Part shown: positions 31,676-35,691 of the stretch, piece after piece
Layout of the letters: every line of letters starts with the position of its first letter
Position numbering within the stretch: position 1 is the stretch's first letter
NCBI GenBank assembly: GCA_947487165.1
Contig: CANKWX010000041.1
Coordinates: 1 to 35,691 of the forward strand
DNA: 35,691 nt
Reading direction: 5' to 3'
Source: Burkholderiales bacterium
GTDB lineage: Bacteria > Pseudomonadota > Gammaproteobacteria > Burkholderiales > Burkholderiaceae_E
Program-made: the position numbers and the translations under genes
The notes under the pieces: model-generated
What the model saw: the letters and a program-made list of their open reading frames with translations, nothing else
Databases searched by the model: none
What the model was told of the DNA's origin: nothing

Positions 31676-31924
31676 ATGCTTCAATTGCGCCCAAGCTGCG
31701 AATGCTGCGATAAAGACCTTCCGCCCGACTCAATTGAGGCTCGCATCTGCTCGTTTGAATGCACGTTCTGCGCAGCATGTGCCGAGGGCACCTTGGTTGG
31801 TCATTGCCCGAACTGTGACGGAGAACTTGTTACTCGCCCTCGACGCCCGGCGTCCAAACTGGCCAAGTTCCCGGCATCAACTGAACGCGTCACAAAACCG
31901 AATGGCTGTAAGGCGGTTGCGTGA
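31676..31924 (+). CDS. DUF1272 cysteine-rich protein
   Basis: An 82-residue protein matching DUF1272 over its first 60 residues: LRPSCECCDKDLPPDS, then ARICSFECTFCAACAEG and GHCPNCDGELVTRPRRP. Nine cysteines (positions 8, 10, 11, 25, 29, 32, 35, 44, 47) form a likely zinc-binding fold. Function is unknown. AGGACC lies before the ATG. It is the last of three small, lower-GC genes that share orientation but are separated by 55 and 117 bases, more than in the tight operons around them. Confidence 0.87.
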   Translation: MLQLRPSCECCDKDLPPDSIEARICSFECTFCAACAEGTLVGHCPNCDGELVTRPRRPASKLAKFPASTERVTKPNGCKAVA

Positions 31925-32028
31925 AACTCCCGTTTGCGCATCGTATAGGCCTGATGAGTGTCCCCGAACTTTGACGTTTAACGGCAGCCGTTCGGCATGA
32001 CGGAGCGTGCTCGAGGCGCTGCAACGCC

Positions 32029-32709
32029 TCAGACCGACAAGCCGCCGAGCAGCGACGCCCGCTGCGAGAGCTCAATGAAGTTGCCATCGGGGTCGCGCAC
32101 GAAAGAGATCACCGCCACCTCCCCCATGCGGCGCGGGGCAGCACCCTCGGTGCCGCCGCGCTCAAGCACGCCGGCATGTTCGGCCAGACAATCGGTGATC
32201 TGCACGGTCATATAGCGCCAGCCGTTGCCACGCCAGCTCTCAGAGCGCCCGACCTTGCCCTCTTCAATCACCAGGATGCGCGTATCGCCGCACACATAAA
32301 CCCCCGGTGAGGGCGAGGCGAACTGCATCACCTCGCGCCAGAAGTGATCATGCGCATCACGATTGTTCACCCGCAGCTCGATACCAAGCCCAACCACCCC
32401 TTCATGGCCGGTGGGCACCAGCGACAGGGGATTGCCGTCGGGATCGGTCATCAGTGCCGGCGCATCGAGCCCCGGCCTGGCAATTCGCAGACCGACGATG
32501 CCCGAGGCCTGCGTCTCGGTCAGCGGATCGCGCGAATGATTCACCTTGAGCACCGATCCGTTCACATCAAACCGGTGCTGCTGCATGCCGCCGCCAAGCT
32601 TGAGCATATGATCGAAATTCAGACCGACCCTGGTTCCCCAGAAGTCGAACTGCGGTTCGATCTCGCGGGCAAACAGCCCCACATCCAGATGCTGCTTGGC
32701 GAGCTTCAT
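32029..32709 (-). CDS. Two-domain VOC (glyoxalase/dioxygenase-fold) protein
   Basis: A 226-residue vicinal-oxygen-chelate protein with two half-domains. The first opens LAKQHLDVGLFAREIEPQFD and ends near LMTDPDGNPLSLVP; the second begins VVGLGIELRVNNRDAHDHFW and ends VRDPDGNFIELSQR. Each has the Asp-Pro-(Asp/Glu)-Gly-Asn turn typical of the fold, and the terminal Glu of IEL is a usual metal ligand. Activity could be lyase, isomerase or dioxygenase. The ATG at 32709 lies 10 bases after the acyl-CoA dehydrogenase stop; the frame is open to 32760 but the family match starts at MKLAKQ. It is the last gene of the minus-strand operon. A 6-bp hairpin (32013-32030) spans its stop codon, without a T-tract. 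Confidence 0.86.
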   Translation of the reverse strand: MKLAKQHLDVGLFAREIEPQFDFWGTRVGLNFDHMLKLGGGMQQHRFDVNGSVLKVNHSRDPLTETQASGIVGLRIARPGLDAPALMTDPDGNPLSLVPTGHEGVVGLGIELRVNNRDAHDHFWREVMQFASPSPGVYVCGDTRILVIEEGKVGRSESWRGNGWRYMTVQITDCLAEHAGVLERGGTEGAAPRRMGEVAVISFVRDPDGNFIELSQRASLLGGLSV

Positions 32710-32719
32710 GGCCCGCGCC

Positions 32720-33856
32720 TCAGTCGTTGGCGGCGTAGCGCTCAAGGTGATGGTCGGCATCGCCGAAGCGCTGCGCGATCATCGTGAGACGACGGAAGTT
32801 GTGCGAGACCTTCAGCTCCTCCGTCATGCCCATGCCGCCGTGCAGTTGCACCGACTCCTGGCTGACCTGACGCGCCGCATCGGCGATCTTGACCTTGGCG
32901 GCCGACACCGCGCGCTTGCGGGCACCGGCATCGCCACCTTCGTCGACCTTGGCAGCGGCAAAAATCGCCATCGAGCGGGCCTGCTCGCACACCACATACA
33001 TGTCGACCATGCGGTGCTGAAGTGCCTGGAACGAGCCGATCGGCGCACCAAACTGCTTGCGGTTCTTCAGGTACTCGAGGGTCGCGTCATTGGCGTTCTT
33101 CATGGTGCCGATCGCGTCGGCACACAGCAAGGCGGTAGCGAAATCAACCGCCTCTTCGATCAGCGGCAGTGCACCGCCCGCCGTCCCGATGAGGGCCTCA
33201 GCAGGCAGCTTCACACCGGTGAGGGTGACGTCGGCAGCACGCTGGCCATCGACCGTGCGACAGGCGTTGATCGACACCCCTGCCGCGTCGGCATCGACCA
33301 GGAACAGGCTCGTGCCATCGGGCTGACCGGCCACACCGGCGGTATGGGCCGACACGATCAGCACGCGCGCAGACGGCGCACCAATGACCACCGACTTCTC
33401 GCCATCGAGCACCCAGCCGCCGGCCTGTGCTTTGGCGGTGGTTTTCTGCGCATCGAGTTCGTAGCGACGTCCGGGCTCAAGATAGGCAAAGGCCAGACGA
33501 TGACGACCGTCGACTACACCCGGCAGCAGCGCTTCGCGCTGGGCAGTCGATCCGCCGCGTGCCACCAGACGTGCCGCCAGGCCGACGTTGTCGAGCAGGG
33601 GCTCGACCACCAGCGCTTCGCCGAAAGCCTCCATGGCTGCCATCAGATCAACCGCGCCGCCGCCGAAGCCGCCGTCGGCCTCGGGCAGGGCGAGTGCGGT
33701 CAGACCCATGTCGGCAAAGGTTGCCCACACGGTATCGCTCACGCCGCTGGCCGACTTGACGATCGCCTTGCGCTTTTCGAAATCGTATTCATTGGCCAGA
33801 TACTTGCGCAGCGATTCGGCCAGTTGGTTCTGCTCTTCTGAAAATTCGAAATCCAT
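32720..33856 (-). CDS. Acyl-CoA dehydrogenase, small-subunit type (PimD-like)
   Basis: A 378-residue acyl-CoA dehydrogenase-fold protein resembling the small subunit of pimeloyl-CoA dehydrogenase. It opens MDFEFSEEQNQLAESLRKYL, with the GGFGGGAVDLMAAMEAFGEA helix, the FAD-proximal GEKSVVIGAPSA strand, and the C-terminal QLHGGMGMTEELKVSHNFRR block. In such pairs this subunit combines with a large subunit to form a heterotetramer. The C-terminus is short and lacks the usual YEGT-type catalytic glutamate motif. GAGGA precedes the ATG. It starts 16 bases after the large-subunit stop, same strand, so the two are co-transcribed. Confidence 0.9.
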   Translation of the reverse strand: MDFEFSEEQNQLAESLRKYLANEYDFEKRKAIVKSASGVSDTVWATFADMGLTALALPEADGGFGGGAVDLMAAMEAFGEALVVEPLLDNVGLAARLVARGGSTAQREALLPGVVDGRHRLAFAYLEPGRRYELDAQKTTAKAQAGGWVLDGEKSVVIGAPSARVLIVSAHTAGVAGQPDGTSLFLVDADAAGVSINACRTVDGQRAADVTLTGVKLPAEALIGTAGGALPLIEEAVDFATALLCADAIGTMKNANDATLEYLKNRKQFGAPIGSFQALQHRMVDMYVVCEQARSMAIFAAAKVDEGGDAGARKRAVSAAKVKIADAARQVSQESVQLHGGMGMTEELKVSHNFRRLTMIAQRFGDADHHLERYAAND

Positions 33857-33872
33857 TGTGCTGTCCTCGCCC

Positions 33873-35054
33873 TTACAGGCCCAGAGTCATCTTGGCGATG
33901 ATGTTGCGCTGGATCTCATTGGATCCGGCGTAGATCGATGTCTTGCGATAGTTGAAGTAACGCGGCGCCATGCGGGCGCGATACTCATCAACATGGCCGT
34001 CCTCGACGCCGACGAAGGGCTGGGCATCCGGCCCGAGCGCCTGCATCATCAGTTCGGTGATCGCCTGCTGCAGCTCGCTGCCCTTGAGCTTGAGCATCGA
34101 GACATCGGCACCCGGCGGCTGGCCGGTGCGGCGCATCTTGTCGAGAAAGCGCAGCGAGGTCAGCTCGAGCGCCTGGACTTCAACCTCGACGCGGGTGAGG
34201 CGATCGCGAAAGCGCGCATCCTGCATCAGCGGCTTGCCGTTCTTGATCTCTTTGGATGCCAGCTCCCGCAGGGTCTGCAGTTCGCGCTTTGAGGCGCCGA
34301 CGTTGCCCGAGCCCATGCGCTCGTGACCGAGCAGGTACTTCGCAACCGTCCAGCCCTTGTTCTCGTCGTGGATCAGGTTCTCGGCCGGCACTTCGACATT
34401 GTCGAAAAACACCTCGTTCACTTCGTGGCCGCCGTCCATCAGGATCAGCGGACGCACGGTGATGCCGGGCGTCTTCATGTCGATCAGCAAAAAGCTGATG
34501 CCTTCCTGGCGGATCTTGGCATTCGGGTCGGTGCGCACCAGACAGAAGATCCAGTCGCCATAGTGGCCGAGCGTGGTCCAGATCTTCTGGCCGTTGACGA
34601 CATAGTTGTCGCCCTTGCGCTCGGCGCGGGTCTTGAGCGAGGCCAGGTCTGAACCCGAGCCCGGCTCGGAATAACCCTGCACCCAGAAATCGTCGCCGCT
34701 GCGGATGCGCGGCAAGAAGCGATTCTTCTGTTCGTCGGTGCCAAAGCGCATCAGCACCGAGGCGCACATCGCCGGGCCGAAGGGCGCGATGCCAGGTGCG
34801 CCAGCCAGACCGAATTCATCGTTGAAGATATAGCGCTGGGTGATGTCCCAACCGGTACCGCCCCATTCGACCGGCCAATGCGGCACGGCCCAGCCCTTTG
34901 CATCGAGAATCTTGTGCCAGCGCACCAGGTCTTCTTTTGACAGGTGCTGATAAGCGAGGACTTTCTCGCGCAGGTCTGCCGGAAGATTGTCTGCCAGCCA
35001 GCTGCGCACTTCATTGCGAAACGACATTTCTTCGGTGGAATAACCCAGATCCAT
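33873..35054 (-). CDS. Acyl-CoA dehydrogenase, large-subunit type (PimC-like)
   Basis: A 393-residue acyl-CoA dehydrogenase. It opens MDLGYSTEEMSFRNEVRSWL and carries the FAD-contact motif QGYSEPGSGSDLASL, the strand WTTLGHYGDWIFCLVRT and the C-terminal SIYAGSNEIQRNIIAK. At the position of the medium-chain enzyme's catalytic Glu376 (YEGT) it has alanine (YAGS), as in large subunits of heteromeric dehydrogenases. The ATG at 35054 has AGGAG eight bases upstream; the frame remains open to 35135 without a sensible match. It is flanked upstream by a near-duplicate of itself and downstream by the small subunit. Confidence 0.92.
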   Translation of the reverse strand: MDLGYSTEEMSFRNEVRSWLADNLPADLREKVLAYQHLSKEDLVRWHKILDAKGWAVPHWPVEWGGTGWDITQRYIFNDEFGLAGAPGIAPFGPAMCASVLMRFGTDEQKNRFLPRIRSGDDFWVQGYSEPGSGSDLASLKTRAERKGDNYVVNGQKIWTTLGHYGDWIFCLVRTDPNAKIRQEGISFLLIDMKTPGITVRPLILMDGGHEVNEVFFDNVEVPAENLIHDENKGWTVAKYLLGHERMGSGNVGASKRELQTLRELASKEIKNGKPLMQDARFRDRLTRVEVEVQALELTSLRFLDKMRRTGQPPGADVSMLKLKGSELQQAITELMMQALGPDAQPFVGVEDGHVDEYRARMAPRYFNYRKTSIYAGSNEIQRNIIAKMTLGL

Positions 35055-35163
35055 CTTTTTGCTCCTGCTGTTGACCCGATCAGCCTTGATCGGGCGAGGT
35101 CGCACAGTGTCCGTCAGGCCGATGGGGCAACGCAAGTGCGCCCCCTGGCCCGACCCCTAAGGC

Positions 35164-35691
35164 TCAGAGTCCGAGCGTCATCTTGGCGATGATGTTGCGC
35201 TGGATCTCGTTGGACCCGGCATAGATCGTCGTCTTGCGATAATTGAAATAGCGCGGCGACATGCGCGAGCGATAGGCATCGACGCTGCCCTCGTCTACCC
35301 CCACGAAGGGCTGGGCGTCGGGTCCGAGCGCCTGCATCATGAGTTCGGTGATCGACTGCTGAATCTCGCTGCCCTTGAGCTTGAGCATCGAGACCTCGGC
35401 ACCCGGGGGCTGGCCGGTGCGGCGCATCTTGTCGAGAAAGCGCATCGAAGTGAGCTCGAGCGCCTGCAGTTCGATCTCGGCGCGGGTGAGGCGATCGCGA
35501 AAACGCGGATCCTGCATCAGCGGCTTGCCGTTCTTGATCGCGGTGGCAGCGAGCGCGCGCAGCGCCTTCATCTCGCGCCTTGAGGCACCGACATTGCCCG
35601 AGCCCATGCGCTCGTGGCCGAGCAGGTACTTGGCCACCGTCCAGCCCTTGCCTTCTTCATGGACCAGGTTTTCGACCGGCACCTCGACATT
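35164..35691 (-). CDS. Acyl-CoA dehydrogenase, large-subunit type, cut by the window edge
   Basis: The C-terminal 175 residues of a second PimC-like acyl-CoA dehydrogenase; its start lies beyond the right edge. It aligns without gaps to the end of the neighbouring complete gene, with about 27 differences in 175 positions by my manual count (about 85 percent identity), and ends identically in NIIAKMTLGL. The YAGS replacement of the catalytic-glutamate motif is also shared. The stop at 35164 is 109 bases from the next gene's start. This is a tandem duplication rather than assembly redundancy, since the differences are scattered. Confidence 0.9.
   Translation of the reverse strand, partial: NVEVPVENLVHEEGKGWTVAKYLLGHERMGSGNVGASRREMKALRALAATAIKNGKPLMQDPRFRDRLTRAEIELQALELTSMRFLDKMRRTGQPPGAEVSMLKLKGSEIQQSITELMMQALGPDAQPFVGVDEGSVDAYRSRMSPRYFNYRKTTIYAGSNEIQRNIIAKMTLGL

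Noticed and set aside
31980-32030. Two short inverted repeats (AACGGC/GCCGTT and GAGGCG/CGCCTC) as terminators
   Set aside because: Stems are six base pairs, the first loop is one base, and no T-tract follows on either strand.
32696-33841. 381-residue plus-strand frame
   Set aside because: It mirrors the small-subunit acyl-CoA dehydrogenase, which has clear family motifs; the plus-strand translation has none.

Overview
The window is very GC-rich, densely coded DNA with short intergenic gaps. It carries two orphan Bug/TctC-type periplasmic binding proteins, many acyl-CoA enzymes and a YecA-type SEC-C protein. This fits a chromosomal segment of a betaproteobacterium, most likely Burkholderiales; that placement is inferred from gene content and base composition, not from a marker gene. 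I see no rRNA, tRNA, CRISPR array, insertion sequence, phage gene or replication origin. Thirty-eight complete genes and one gene cut by the right edge can be supported.

Region by region: (1) 149-4587, plus strand: a GhrA-like hydroxyacid dehydrogenase, HMG-CoA lyase, DUF1289 protein, DsbA-fold isomerase, metallo-beta-lactamase-fold hydrolase and GNAT acetyltransferase, with two ATGA stop-start overlaps. (2) 4627-8073, minus strand: an operon in the order LuxR-type response regulator, ABC ATPase, permease and NMT1/THI5-type binding protein. (3) 8297-14084: a divergent SDR lacking the usual catalytic residues, then a four-gene plus-strand operon of Bug binding protein, DUF169 protein, acyl-CoA ligase and beta-lactamase-fold serine hydrolase. 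(4) 14081-17421: a 4 x 13-bp tandem repeat fills a convergent gap, followed by a second acyl-CoA ligase divergent from a second serine hydrolase, and a small lipoprotein. (5) 17482-22546: MFS transporter, YecA/SEC-C protein, SDR, a poorly conserved or decayed ORF, a quinone reductase with a clear terminator, and a small cupin. (6) 22613-28124: 3-hydroxyacyl-CoA dehydrogenase, divergent from an enoyl-CoA hydratase / Bug protein / AidB-like acyl-CoA dehydrogenase run and a phospholipid-methyltransferase-like gene preceded by a perfect 10-bp hairpin. (7) 28143-30794: a GH84 O-GlcNAcase-like protein without a signal peptide, a tiny lipoprotein and a class III CoA-transferase. (8) 30850-31924: three small genes of visibly lower GC (orphan BrnA antitoxin, SnoaL-like protein, DUF1272 protein). 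(9) 32029-35691, minus strand: tandem acyl-CoA dehydrogenase large-subunit genes, a small subunit and a VOC protein.

Taken together, the window reads as a catabolic district for one or more organic acids or esters. Bug proteins, an ABC importer and an MFS carrier would bring substrate in. Beta-lactamase-fold hydrolases would open esters, amides or lactones. Two AMP-forming ligases and a CoA-transferase would make CoA thioesters, and acyl-CoA dehydrogenases, a hydratase, a hydroxyacyl-CoA dehydrogenase and HMG-CoA lyase would oxidise and cleave them. The substrate cannot be read from sequence. The observations most worth a second look are the Bug/DUF169/ligase/hydrolase operon with its ligase-hydrolase counterpart next door, the cytoplasmic GH84 protein, the SDR without Ser-Tyr-Lys, the stop-codon-bearing 13-bp tandem repeat, and the duplicated acyl-CoA dehydrogenase large subunits that lack the usual catalytic glutamate.
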